Notes under the pieces: generated by a model
The model's input: only the letters and a program-made list of their open reading frames with translations
Told to the model about the DNA's origin: nothing
The model's database searches: none
Part shown: positions 15,844 to 23,136 of the stretch, piece by piece
Position numbering within the stretch: position 1 is the stretch's first letter
Layout: every line of letters starts with the position of its first letter
Program-made: the position numbers and the translations under genes
Virus record (IMG/VR): IMGVR_UViG_3300025407_000047
Span: 1-43,772 of that record
Length of the DNA stretch: 43,772 bases
From: a virus
Reading direction: 5' to 3' (one strand)

Positions 15844-15850
15844 TATAAAT

Positions 15851-15924
15851 TGGCTACCCCTCATGGACTTGAACCATGACAAACAGAGTCAAAGTCTGTT
15901 GTGCTACCATTACACCAAAGGGTA
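15851..15924 (-). tRNA. tRNA-Gln (anticodon TTG)
   Basis: A 74-nt cloverleaf can be folded by eye. The acceptor stem TACCCTT pairs with AGGGGTA, the discriminator base is G and CCA is encoded. The D arm is GTGTAATGGTAGCAC. The anticodon stem is ACAGA/TCTGT with loop CTTTGAC (TTG at 34-36). The T arm is CATGG-TTCAAGT-CCATG. It reads CAA codons. It is isolated between small genes and may also serve as an attachment site, though no integrase is seen in this window. Confidence 0.93.
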
Positions 15925-15986
15925 ATATGAAATTTTTTTACCTATTATAGCATATTTTACAGAGTAAATACGATTCTATAATGAGG

Positions 15987-16103
15987 TTATGGCTTATTTT
16001 TACCCATGCGTTTGTAGACTATAGCCGCTTTTTCCTGACACGCCTTGCACTGGTGTGGCTTGCATTCCGTACCGCAGGCTGGGCATTTATGTTTCGGCTT
16101 CAT
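15987..16103 (-). CDS. 38-residue zinc-ribbon microprotein
   Basis: The product MKPKHKCPACGTECKPHQCK...MGKNKP contains CPAC, EC and CKAC, a compact set of five cysteines with two histidines suitable for zinc binding. Its ATG overlaps the stop of the upstream 73-residue gene (ATGA), which supports translation. Basic overall (many Lys). Probably a nucleic-acid or protein-binding accessory peptide; function unknown. Confidence 0.6.
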   Translation of the reverse strand: MKPKHKCPACGTECKPHQCKACQEKAAIVYKRMGKNKP

Positions 16104-16321
16104 GAATCCTTCAACCTCCTGAAGTAGCCACTTTCAGGCTGGTGATCCAACACCTCATAGTATGGCGCGCTCACCCAGTCAGGGTTTACCTTCCATGCGA
16201 CATTATCCTCAATGGTCACCTCATGGTATGGAAGGATTGGCTTGTCATCCAAGAACGCCTCGGTGCTAGTAAACCGCCGTCCTGTGTACGGAAACTTTGG
16301 TAATGGGTTGTCTGTATTCAT
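16100..16321 (-). CDS. Small protein downstream of the large terminase, unknown
   Basis: 73 residues (MNTDNPLPKFPYTGRRF...), with several aromatic residues and no motif I recognise. It starts 2 nt after the terminase stop and overlaps the next microprotein gene by 4 nt, so it is clearly part of the operon. Confidence 0.6.
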   Translation of the reverse strand: MNTDNPLPKFPYTGRRFTSTEAFLDDKPILPYHEVTIEDNVAWKVNPDWVSAPYYEVLDHQPESGYFRRLKDS

Positions 16322-16323
16322 AG

Positions 16324-18228
16324 CTACTCAGACATATCTACAAACTCCATCTTGTCAACAAGGCTCTGCAATTCACGCCGCCTTTCATTCATCTCAGGCT
16401 TCGCCTCGGTCATCGTAGCAACTGCCCCACCGCGCTGGCGCATCAGGTAGACCAGCATGGACAGCGAATCCAGTGCGTCAGGAGACTTGCTCCTCGTCCG
16501 CTTGCAGTAGTCGCCCTTGCTCTCGACGCGCACAAGTCCCTTGCCCTTCTGCTTGTATCGTCTAGCCGTAGCCTGTCGGATCAGATCCTCATTCCTGAAG
16601 CTGGGACTGATCTTCAGGTACTCAAACTCCAAATACTTCGCCAACCCAAAGATCAACTCGGTTACGACGCCGTTGTACAACTCGCTAGCCTTCTGCGAGT
16701 CGTCGCCAAGGATGTGCGTGTCGCTCGCCGCCCATGAGTAATTGACTCCCATCACCTCGCTACCAAACAGACTGCACAGCGAGTCGTGAATGCCTGCGCC
16801 GTTGCCAGTCCTGTCCACACACAGCCAGTTGGGTGCAATCTTCATCGTCCTCGCAAACTTGATGATCGCCTGCGTCTGCTCCAGCGTCGCCTTTTTAGGG
16901 AATGGTATCTGCGAGTCCAACTGCAATACCACCCTCGCCGTCTTGAATGGAATGAACTGACCAGACTGAGGCGTCCAGCCGTCAGACAGCCCAAATCGTC
17001 CGTAGGAACACATCACCTGATCGTTACCCTCCAGAGCCAAGTCAAACGCCGCTAGAGGAACTACAGGCCCAATGAAGCGCACTATACCAAGCGCGTTGTC
17101 CATCATGGCAGGCGTGATGATCCCCATCGCCATGCCCTCTTCAGGGAACCAGCCGCGAGCCATCGTCATCGCCTCGGCAGTCCTACCGCGCGAGATGTAT
17201 CCCATGTAACCCTGATAGGTCTGGAGTCCAGCGTAGACAATCCGCTTCTCAATCACATTCTCACAGCGAGCGGCGTCCAGTCGCAACACATGGTATCCCT
17301 CCTTGCTGTCCCACTCAAAGTCGTCCTCGCAGTCCACTGATCCCCAGCCGTCCTTCGGCTCACACCGCTGGGCGAAGTTGCTAGTCCTATCCCTCGGATT
17401 TGACGCGCCAAAAATCTTGATGTGACCCTTGTGACTCTCCGTATCCGCTGTGGACAAGATGTTGTTGATACCCTCCCAGACGCCGACAGGGACTTCCTCG
17501 GCCTCGTCCAACACCACATGGGTGCGCGACAATCTTCCCCACTTCGGATGCTCCTTGCCTGCTCTCGGTATGGGATGGAATCCGCGCAGGGTTCCATGAC
17601 CGCTCTCGCCCTTCGGAATGGCTACCAGATGGATGCCCTGCTTGCTGTCGTTGGTAACTTGAATGCTGGTAGACTTGTCCTCCTGATCGGTGATCGGCTT
17701 CACCAGCGCAGTCCGATGAAAGGTCTTGATGTTCGCAAAGATGTTCCGCTCGGCGTGTTCCTTCGTCAGCGAGATCACCTTGATACAGGTGTACTCAGGG
17801 TCGCGATACCAGTCCAAGTAGAACCATGCCGCCGCCCCAAAGCTCTTGCCCATAGCACCTGCGCCCTGTACCAGCACGCGATCACCAGCGAACAGACACC
17901 GCCATGTGTCACGCGAACTCTTCGGTCTCCAGTCATAGACCGCCGCTCCCCAAAGGATTGTAGCCGCCGCCTCAAATTGGTCGTGATTCAGTAGGTGCAT
18001 CACATACTGGCGCACCACCATCTCAGCCGTCGGCAGGTCGATCTCAGTCAAACCAACAGCGTTCTTAGCCGTCTCGGTGATGATGTACTGAGCCGCATAC
18101 AACAGACCAAGCTCCTCGTCCCTATCCGCCTCCTTGCGAATATTTACGGCGTGTGCGTGAAAAACCTTGATGGAATGTGGCGGCGTTAGCCTATATCCTG
18201 TGTCCTCTGTTTGTTGATTCATTGCCAT
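16324..18228 (-). CDS. Terminase large subunit
   Basis: A 634-residue packaging motor. The ATPase half has a Walker A loop QGAGAMGKSF (residues about 121-130) and a Walker B strand HVVLDEAEEV (about 236-245). The nuclease half, an RNase H-like fold, has candidate acidic residues in LAAFDLALEG (about 395) and WLCVDRTGNG (about 470), plus a C-terminal RSKSPDALDSLSM segment that usually supplies the last catalytic Asp. It works with the small terminase at 19321-19923 and the portal at 9998-12418 to cut and package DNA. The N-terminal 110 residues are longer than in many families. It starts 31 nt from the divergent plus-strand gene. Confidence 0.9.
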   Translation of the reverse strand: MAMNQQTEDTGYRLTPPHSIKVFHAHAVNIRKEADRDEELGLLYAAQYIITETAKNAVGLTEIDLPTAEMVVRQYVMHLLNHDQFEAAATILWGAAVYDWRPKSSRDTWRCLFAGDRVLVQGAGAMGKSFGAAAWFYLDWYRDPEYTCIKVISLTKEHAERNIFANIKTFHRTALVKPITDQEDKSTSIQVTNDSKQGIHLVAIPKGESGHGTLRGFHPIPRAGKEHPKWGRLSRTHVVLDEAEEVPVGVWEGINNILSTADTESHKGHIKIFGASNPRDRTSNFAQRCEPKDGWGSVDCEDDFEWDSKEGYHVLRLDAARCENVIEKRIVYAGLQTYQGYMGYISRGRTAEAMTMARGWFPEEGMAMGIITPAMMDNALGIVRFIGPVVPLAAFDLALEGNDQVMCSYGRFGLSDGWTPQSGQFIPFKTARVVLQLDSQIPFPKKATLEQTQAIIKFARTMKIAPNWLCVDRTGNGAGIHDSLCSLFGSEVMGVNYSWAASDTHILGDDSQKASELYNGVVTELIFGLAKYLEFEYLKISPSFRNEDLIRQATARRYKQKGKGLVRVESKGDYCKRTRSKSPDALDSLSMLVYLMRQRGGAVATMTEAKPEMNERRRELQSLVDKMEFVDMSE

Positions 18229-18259
18229 AGTTGCCTATATTGTGGTAGCCTTCGCGTCA

Positions 18260-18484
18260 ATGTATAACCAATACGACCAGCTTCAATCACACACATTCAC
18301 CGAAGCCACCAAGCTGGCGTCGCAAGGTGAGGAGTTCAGTCACCTGATCACACTCATGAGTCCTGACTACGCCATGCGCCTGAAGATATTCGTGCGAGAC
18401 CTGCCTGACGCCATCCGCGAGAAGACCATCTACGGCAGGGCGGTCTCAAAGCCGCAGGCAAAGCCGTCAAAGAAGAATCGTTAG
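18260..18484 (+). CDS. Small plus-strand gene, unknown (only one in the window)
   Basis: A 74-residue product from ATG 18260 (MYNQYDQLQSHTFTEATKLA...). It has a helical body with the segment HLITLMSPDYAMRLKIFVRDLPDAI and a basic Lys-rich tail (KPQAKPSKKNR). The composition looks like a true protein and no minus-strand frame exists here. It is divergent from the large terminase and its stop codon overlaps the stop of the minus-strand gene at 18481. A GTG start 6 codons upstream is possible. A plus-strand gene in an otherwise one-sided map suggests separate regulation or an inserted module; function unknown. Confidence 0.6.
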   Translation: MYNQYDQLQSHTFTEATKLASQGEEFSHLITLMSPDYAMRLKIFVRDLPDAIREKTIYGRAVSKPQAKPSKKNR

Positions 18485-18765
18485 TAGGAACAACAGCCTC
18501 TATTACGCGCGGCGCAGGCTTCAACAGCCGCCTTCTCGGTTGATAGGTAGGCGTTGACAGCAGGGATGATCGTAGGTAGGAGAGCGTTGATCTGCGCGTT
18601 GTAGGCTATCAGGCAGGCGAGCGTCGTGCAGTTGGCTGGCCCAAGCTGATACTCAGCTACCCTGACATAGAGGTCATCCAGCGTAGCCGCCGTGATGCGC
18701 GTGTAGGAGCCATCAGCGTTGGGGTACTGATAGTTCCACCCTGTTGGCGGTATGGCTACTGCCAT
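18481..18765 (-). CDS. Small PPxGWxY-domain protein, unknown
   Basis: 94 residues. The N-terminal segment IPPTGWNYQYPNADGSYTRI then ATLDDLYVRV matches the start of the protein at 12421-12999, suggesting a shared small domain. The C-terminus is Cys-rich (CAARNRGCCSY). Located between the terminase subunits. It lies tail to tail with the plus-strand gene. Function unknown. Confidence 0.55.
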   Translation of the reverse strand: MAVAIPPTGWNYQYPNADGSYTRITAATLDDLYVRVAEYQLGPANCTTLACLIAYNAQINALLPTIIPAVNAYLSTEKAAVEACAARNRGCCSY

Positions 18766-18771
18766 AAGGGA

Positions 18772-19071
18772 TTAGTTTGCGCCGCTGGTATTGTCTACGC
18801 CAGTCGTGTAGCTGGAGTGGCAGATCGGAGCGTTGGGAAACCTGCCATATGGATAAACAAACTGACCATTGGCGTCGAAATAAAGCTCGTAGCGTTTCGT
18901 GTTGTTCGTGTGGTCAAGGAAGACGCCGTTGGCCTCGGTAATGGCGTGGCATACGAAGTTTTCGGTTTGAGGCACTACGGCATTGCTGGTCACCTGCGTT
19001 GCAGGGTTGATGCCATGAAGGGCGGCGTTACTAGTAGGGTAGATTTTACCAGCGGTGAAAGTTGTAGCCAT
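18772..19071 (-). CDS. Small beta-rich protein, possibly structural
   Basis: 99 residues (MATTFTAGKIYPTSNAALHG...). Short strands and a Gly/Asn/Tyr-rich C-terminus suggest a small beta protein. It follows a TTGACA (19106-19101) and TAATAG (19083-19078) pair with exactly 17-bp spacing, whose predicted transcription start falls at the ATG. It is 6 nt from the next gene. No family recognised. Confidence 0.5.
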   Translation of the reverse strand: MATTFTAGKIYPTSNAALHGINPATQVTSNAVVPQTENFVCHAITEANGVFLDHTNNTKRYELYFDANGQFVYPYGRFPNAPICHSSYTTGVDNTSGAN

Positions 19072-19077
19072 TCATGA

Positions 19078-19106
19078 CTATTAGCCGCCGACATACCTTA
19101 TGTCAA
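19078..19106 (-). promoter_or_regulatory. Promoter-like TTGACA-17-TAATAG, possibly leaderless
   Basis: A consensus -35 box and a partial -10 box spaced 17 bp, ending 6 nt before the ATG at 19071. If it is used, the mRNA would begin at or near the start codon. Confidence 0.4.
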
Positions 19107-19114
19107 TTGGATAA

Positions 19115-19270
19115 TTAAAAGCCTGCGATTTTCCTGCGCCTAGCGGCTTTATTACCTCGCTTAACTACCTTGCGCGTCTTTTTGTATATCATCCAGCAAA
19201 AGACAGCAAATCCAATCAGGAAAAGAACGGATGTAACATGGCAGATAATGGGCATATCGGATGCGTTCAT
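19115..19270 (-). CDS. Single-span membrane microprotein
   Basis: A 51-residue product, MNASDMPIICHVTSVLFLIG..., with a transmembrane segment at about residues 8-30 and a strongly basic cytoplasmic tail (KKTRKVVKRGNKAARRRK). The topology resembles small phage membrane proteins, including some pinholin-like or superinfection factors, but nothing identifies a role. It lies between small and large terminase genes. Confidence 0.5.
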   Translation of the reverse strand: MNASDMPIICHVTSVLFLIGFAVFCWMIYKKTRKVVKRGNKAARRRKIAGF

Positions 19271-19320
19271 CAGAGTAGGTTATCCATAACTACAGATAAT
19301 AGCACTCATAAATAGTGGAC

Positions 19321-19923
19321 TTAGGTGGTTTCCTCATCGATTATCTCGGTGACTTCCTTCATGGATGGCGGATCTTCGTCGATCTCCATGTCCTGATAGC
19401 GTTCAAACTCCGCCTCTATGGTGACAGGCTCGCTGTATGTCCTGACTTCAGGCGGCGCGTTCAGGCGTTTCCACTCTTCCTCCAGAGCAGGCGTCATGTT
19501 GGTGTTGCGCCCTACGCCGTGGAACTCCAGCTTCAGGGTTGGCCCACTGGTCACGATGTGTTGTTCAGGCGCGTATTCGCCTCCCAGCTTCGCATCCGCC
19601 TGCAATGCCGCCAACTTGTCGAAGGTAGCCTCAACCTGACCATTGCTTTTCTTGGTGATCTTGGTAGGAACTTCGCCAAGAGCCATCCGCCGTAGCAGGT
19701 CGCGCTTCTCACCCAGTGCCATAGCAAACTGGCTGTCGATTAACTCCTTGATCTCCGCGAAGCGAGACTTCACCTCCAGCCTGTTGGCGATTTGCGATGC
19801 CAGCACGCCAGCGGATTCTCGTTTGATATTGGGGCGACACTTCATCAGGGCGTCGGCCTGAGACAATCCTTGGGATAGCAGGCGCACAAAGCGTTCATGT
19901 TCAGGGTTCTTGAGGATCGGCAT
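19321..19923 (-). CDS. Terminase small subunit
   Basis: A 200-residue protein. The N-terminal NPEHERFVRLLSQGLSQADALMKCRP is the helix-turn-helix pattern of small terminases (ERFVxxLxxGxSxxxA), followed by RLEVKSRFAEIKELIDSQ and a helical oligomerisation region. The C-terminal third is acidic (EIDEDPPSMKEVTEIIDEE). It recognises pac or cos DNA and stimulates the large subunit encoded downstream. A TTAGTT-17-TATAAT promoter-like pair lies at 20031-20003. Confidence 0.78.
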   Translation of the reverse strand: MPILKNPEHERFVRLLSQGLSQADALMKCRPNIKRESAGVLASQIANRLEVKSRFAEIKELIDSQFAMALGEKRDLLRRMALGEVPTKITKKSNGQVEATFDKLAALQADAKLGGEYAPEQHIVTSGPTLKLEFHGVGRNTNMTPALEEEWKRLNAPPEVRTYSEPVTIEAEFERYQDMEIDEDPPSMKEVTEIIDEETT

Positions 19924-20002
19924 AGAAAAGGTCGGTTGGTTTTCTCTTATAAGTAATTATTACGCAATAATAGTAAATAATAAAATCTATCAGAGTAAAT
20001 AG

Positions 20003-20031
20003 ATTATATGCTTGACTTCTAACATAACTAA
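20003..20031 (-). promoter_or_regulatory. Promoter-like TTAGTT-17-TATAAT
   Basis: A perfect TATAAT (20008-20003) with a weak TTAGTT (20031-20026) 17 bp upstream, in the AT-rich 130-nt gap before the small terminase gene. Confidence 0.45.
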
Positions 20032-20054
20032 ATGGTTATTTTTGAGCCAGCGCA

Positions 20055-20546
20055 TTATCTTTTTATTGGCATTAGACTGGTTACTGGATCTAAATCTCCA
20101 GCAATTATCTCATACCTCGCATAGTCGTAAGTGAAGTATTTTCCTTGGTGGCCTACTGGCATGAGTTCGCTGATGGCGTAGAATGTTTTGGTTGGTATGT
20201 GTCCTGCTATCCATACGCTATTGTCGTTGGCGTAGCAGTAGATGAGGTGGTCGGTGTGGATCTTTGAGGTCTGTGGAATTGTGCAAGCGTCGTAAAGCGT
20301 CGGCTCTTGTTTCGTCGTGTGGCACTTGACATCGAACGATTCGCCCATCCAGTTGCGTAGGTCAATCTCGTTCTCGTTGGTGTACTCCATGCCTGCGAGC
20401 GTGTGCTGGCAGACTACCTCTGCGATGAAGCCGTGGCGGCGTGAGTTTGTGAGTTTGGTCGCGATTGTTCCATAACGATAGTATGCATTTTTGTCGCGGC
20501 GTTCTGCTTCTGATCTGATATCAGATGTGATATCGATTCTGATCAT
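20055..20546 (-). CDS. PD-(D/E)XK-like nuclease-fold protein (candidate)
   Basis: A 163-residue protein. RRHGFIAEVVCQHTLAG (about residues 36-52) carries an alpha-helical Glu, and EIDLRNWMGESFDVKCHTTK (about 60-79) contains a D-x(n)-D-V-K motif typical of the PD-(D/E)XK core. A following strand HLIYCYANDNSVWIAGHI fits the later core strands. Phages use such folds as junction resolvases, restriction-type nucleases or repair enzymes. Overlaps the upstream gene by 4 nt. Catalytic activity is inferred. Confidence 0.5.
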   Translation of the reverse strand: MIRIDITSDIRSEAERRDKNAYYRYGTIATKLTNSRRHGFIAEVVCQHTLAGMEYTNENEIDLRNWMGESFDVKCHTTKQEPTLYDACTIPQTSKIHTDHLIYCYANDNSVWIAGHIPTKTFYAISELMPVGHQGKYFTYDYARYEIIAGDLDPVTSLMPIKR

Positions 20547-20941
20547 TGCGACTTGGCTTTGATGTCGTTGATGAGTTGGTCGTACTTGTCTCCCAGTATC
20601 TTGAATGCGAGCTTTGCTTCATCGCGTTCTTTCTTGTTTTGTAGGTTTGATTTATGGAGTGACCTGACTTCCTTGCGGCGCGCTTTTTTCTCTTGAGCGA
20701 GGCATTTACGAAGCGACCTGATCATGTCTTTGTAAAAGACAACATCTGAAGCTAATACTTCACAAATTTGTTCGTCGTGATCGGTGATTTCAGGGAAAGG
20801 GATGCCTTTCATCTTTTGTGATGAATCGCAGACTTCGCAGAGGCGCGTGTCGCTGTAGATGTCTGTTGGATGATTGCAAAGTACGCACCTTGGTTTTTCA
20901 GGTTGATTGTTTTCAGTTGTGAGGATGATTTTGGGTCTCAT
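20543..20941 (-). CDS. Zinc-finger plus coiled-coil protein, unknown
   Basis: A 132-residue protein. CVLCNHPTDIYSDTRLCEVC (residues about 19-38) is a four-cysteine zinc ribbon. Residues about 75-130 are a Lys/Arg-rich coiled coil (KARRKEVRSLHKSNLQNKKER). Both neighbours overlap by 4 nt. A DNA-binding or dimerising accessory of the adjacent nuclease-fold protein is plausible but unproven. Confidence 0.6.
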   Translation of the reverse strand: MRPKIILTTENNQPEKPRCVLCNHPTDIYSDTRLCEVCDSSQKMKGIPFPEITDHDEQICEVLASDVVFYKDMIRSLRKCLAQEKKARRKEVRSLHKSNLQNKKERDEAKLAFKILGDKYDQLINDIKAKSQ

Positions 20942-20976
20942 ATATCGTCAGGGTCTGGTTCAGGGTGGATTACCAT
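20938..20976 (-). CDS. 12-codon coupled mini-ORF
   Basis: MVIHPEPDPDDI. The ATG overlaps the upstream stop (TGG TAA read in another frame) and the TGA overlaps the downstream ATG (ATATGAG). It exactly bridges two genes that otherwise have no overlap. It could be an acidic micropeptide or simply a translational relay. Confidence 0.3.
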   Translation of the reverse strand: MVIHPEPDPDDI

Positions 20977-21134
20977 TTCATTTTCATGGTTAGGACGGCC
21001 TTCTCCATGCGCTCTGGCGTGACCCACATCTCGCGGCCTGAAGGGTGCATAGCCCAGAACTGCATTGTCTTTTTCTTGTTCCAGTCTCCGCGCTTGAGCT
21101 TGGGTGCTGGTTTTGTTTGTGTGTTTGTCTTCAT
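20970..21134 (-). CDS. Small basic protein, unknown
   Basis: A 54-residue product (MKTNTQTKPAPKLKRGDWNK...) with a Lys-rich N-terminus and an aromatic middle (MQFWAMHPSGREMW). Overlaps the upstream 38-residue gene by 4 nt. No family recognised. Confidence 0.5.
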   Translation of the reverse strand: MKTNTQTKPAPKLKRGDWNKKKTMQFWAMHPSGREMWVTPERMEKAVLTMKMKW

Positions 21135-21247
21135 AGATTCTTCCAGATGTTGTTACAGCGCAGGCACTGGAGGTGGCGCGGTTGGGTGTGTGTGACTACG
21201 ATGAAGTGACCTGATAGGTAGCAGGCGATGCGTTTGAATAGGTTCAT
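21131..21247 (-). CDS. Small protein with a CxxC pair, unknown
   Basis: A 38-residue product (MNLFKRIACYLSGHFIVVTH...) with a hydrophobic N-terminal half and CLRC near the C-terminus. It overlaps the HNH gene stop and the next gene by 4 nt. The resulting chain of ATGA overlaps supports translation. Confidence 0.5.
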   Translation of the reverse strand: MNLFKRIACYLSGHFIVVTHTQPRHLQCLRCNNIWKNL

Positions 21248-21636
21248 ATGTGTGTGTTCCACTCGTAGTACGAGGTTGCGATTTCCTTGATGATGTCCTC
21301 GCCCCATTCGTTCATGGCATTGTTGATGCAGTAAGCGACGAGGCGAATGTTTCCCTTGATGTAGCCTTTGGAGGAATCGATCCTATCGATGCTTGGGGCG
21401 TATGGGTTTCGGTAGTGGCTTTCATCACGGCGTTTGAATTTGATTCCTGAAACTGAACAGCGGTCTGAGTTGATGAATAAGAGGTGGTCAATGTCATTTT
21501 GGTCAATGTTATAATTAATGTTTTTTATTTTGGCTCGCTTTCTACAATCGCTAAGTGACCTATAAAGTGATTTCTTTATCCATTGGCGGTGATCGTGATC
21601 CTTTACCTCTTCGATTAGATAAAGGATTTCGTTCAT
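21244..21636 (-). CDS. HNH endonuclease (phage-type, probably homing)
   Basis: A 130-residue protein. The core APSIDRIDSSKGYIKGNIRLVAYCINNAMNEW (about residues 80-111) is the pattern of a family of short HNH nucleases, in which SIDRID plus GNxxxV and the following Asn/His residues form the metal site; CSVSG (about residue 60) adds a cysteine. AT-richer and more Asn/Ile-rich than neighbours, a sign of lateral arrival. Embedded directly after the DnaC-like loader gene with a 4-nt overlap. Confidence 0.65.
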   Translation of the reverse strand: MNEILYLIEEVKDHDHRQWIKKSLYRSLSDCRKRAKIKNINYNIDQNDIDHLLFINSDRCSVSGIKFKRRDESHYRNPYAPSIDRIDSSKGYIKGNIRLVAYCINNAMNEWGEDIIKEIATSYYEWNTHI

Positions 21637-22322
21637 ATGGTTACGATGGATGAGAAGTCGATCAGGCGGCGCAGGATTGCCTTCCCCCTGTCTTTAGATA
21701 GCATTTCATAGAGATCGTCAGCAGATGCGTTGGATGTCCAGATGATAGGTAATCCGCGCTCTGATCGCTCGTCTATCAGGTCGTAGAGTAACTCCTCTGC
21801 TGATGCTGGCAGGCGTCCCTTACCAAGGTCGTCGATCAAAAGTAACTTGCAGGTATAGGCTTTGCGGAGTCGCATCTCGGCGGTGTGCTTGATCTGGTCG
21901 TCGTTATTGAACCTGTCTTGCGCGTGCTGAGTCAACTTGGTTGCCTTCAGGAAGCAGATGCTCCTACCCAGTTCGTGTTCCCTGAAGAGGATCTCGACTG
22001 CGGCTCTGGTTTTTCCTGCTCCTGAAGCTCCGATCATGCCAAGACCCTTGGGTGAATACTCCCAGCTATCGATTGCGCTCGCTAGGTTGGCGTGTAGGCG
22101 CACTTTATCCGTTTCTGCGTACAATCTTGGCACTTCACTCCAAAACGCATTCCTACGCCCTTCTAGGAGTTCGCGCTCGCGGTTGCTATCTGACTCTTCG
22201 ATTCGCTTATCGAGGCAGGTGGGACAGATGGAGTTACTGAACAGGGTGCGTCCGTTGAAGGTAATGTTTTCGGCATCGAATGTGCTGTTACAATCTATGC
22301 AATTGGTCGAAATCGTTTCCAT
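21633..22322 (-). CDS. DnaC-like AAA+ ATPase, helicase loader
   Basis: A 229-residue protein starting METISTNC. Residues about 6-40 hold two cysteine pairs (CIDC, CPTC), a zinc ribbon. Walker A is GASGAGKTRAAV (about residues 96-107) and Walker B is LLLIDDLGKG (about 157-166), followed by LYDLIDERSERGLPIIWTSN (sensor I region). This is the DnaC/IstB-type loader that places the host replicative helicase on phage DNA. The gene directly follows the DUF1376 gene, the usual partnership. An upstream in-frame extension to 22457 overlaps the neighbour and is rejected. Confidence 0.82.
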   Translation of the reverse strand: METISTNCIDCNSTFDAENITFNGRTLFSNSICPTCLDKRIEESDSNRERELLEGRRNAFWSEVPRLYAETDKVRLHANLASAIDSWEYSPKGLGMIGASGAGKTRAAVEILFREHELGRSICFLKATKLTQHAQDRFNNDDQIKHTAEMRLRKAYTCKLLLIDDLGKGRLPASAEELLYDLIDERSERGLPIIWTSNASADDLYEMLSKDRGKAILRRLIDFSSIVTI

Positions 22323-22324
22323 GA

Positions 22325-22957
22325 TTAAAATATACCAGAGTATGGGTTGGTTGTTTGTGTGCCTGCTACTGAAGTCTTTACTGGCCTCTCGACTCGGTTG
22401 AGCCAGTTGATAAGAAACTTGCGAGTCTTGTGGCGTTGTGGGTTGACTGCCAGCCATGAGTCGATCTTCTTGAACTCGGTTTCAAGATCGATCCAGTCGT
22501 ATTGAACCTTGAGCGATGCGATCCATTCTTCGTCAGGAAGATTGGATACCTTCTTCTTATTTATATAAGACTTCTTGGTTAATGGTTCTTGGTTATTGGT
22601 TGGGAGCTGATTTCGTTCTGATTTCAGATCCACATCAGATTTCTTCTCTGACCAGCGCGAAGCATTTGCGGCTTTCGCGCGGTTAGCCTTAGCCTGATAG
22701 ATGGCGATTTCGGAATCAGCGCGCTTGTTATGCCAGCCATCTTCTGATTTCAGAAAGAATTCAGACAGGAGTTCCGCTACCATAGCAGACTGGTCGCGCA
22801 TTCCGATCAGGCGTGCAACGCGCTCTGCGTCTAATGGCAGTGGTGACTCGCTCAGGTAATACTGATCGAGCATACGGCGATACGCTAGCTCTTCCATTGG
22901 ATACAGGTGTGATGTGTGGGCGGCGAAGTCACCCACATGAAATGAGTAGTAGTTCAT
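22325..22957 (-). CDS. DUF1376 replication protein (DnaT-like partner)
   Basis: A 210-residue protein. The start MNYYSFHVGDFAAHTSHLYPMEELAYRRMLDQYYLSESPLP is diagnostic of DUF1376, a winged-helix-like domain of phage replication initiators. The middle is Lys/Ser-rich and probably disordered. The C-terminus (WIDLETEFKKIDSWLAVNPQRHKTRKFLINWLNR) matches the DnaT-like domain that contacts the helicase loader. Pairs with the ATPase 2 nt downstream. It probably binds the phage origin; none was located. Confidence 0.8.
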   Translation of the reverse strand: MNYYSFHVGDFAAHTSHLYPMEELAYRRMLDQYYLSESPLPLDAERVARLIGMRDQSAMVAELLSEFFLKSEDGWHNKRADSEIAIYQAKANRAKAANASRWSEKKSDVDLKSERNQLPTNNQEPLTKKSYINKKKVSNLPDEEWIASLKVQYDWIDLETEFKKIDSWLAVNPQRHKTRKFLINWLNRVERPVKTSVAGTQTTNPYSGIF

Positions 22958-23136
22958 CCGTTCTTTAGTTTTTTCTCAATCTGATCAATAACATTGATGC
23001 AGTATTTGAATGCGTATTCTGCGCCTGCTAGGTATGCAATCCGCTGATAGAATTCGTGATCGTGTTCGCCCTTCGGTGCTGGCGTCCTGATTCCCTCAGT
23101 CGCGTACCACTTCTCAAATGCTTTCTGGCTGTCCAT
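22954..23136 (-). CDS. Small FEKWY-type phage protein
   Basis: A 60-residue product, MDSQKAFEKWYATEGIRTP..., with a helical C-terminus (AGAEYAFKYCINVIDQIEKKL). It resembles small accessory proteins common in phage recombination clusters. It overlaps RusA (23 nt) and DUF1376 (4 nt). Function unknown. The ATG follows an ACAAACAC leader. Confidence 0.55.
   Translation of the reverse strand: MDSQKAFEKWYATEGIRTPAPKGEHDHEFYQRIAYLAGAEYAFKYCINVIDQIEKKLKNG

Noticed and set aside
15851-15924. tRNA as an integration attachment site
   Set aside because: No integrase, duplicated tRNA end or excisionase seen in the window, so an att site cannot be supported.
17422-17994. 190-codon plus-strand frame
   Set aside because: It lies wholly within the large terminase gene with Walker motifs on the minus strand; product shows shadow composition.
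21937-22401. 154-codon plus-strand frame
   Set aside because: Antisense to the DnaC-like loader and DUF1376 genes, which have clear motifs.
22323-22457. N-terminal extension of the DnaC-like loader
   Set aside because: It would overlap the end of the DUF1376 gene in another frame; ATG 22322 lies just after that stop.
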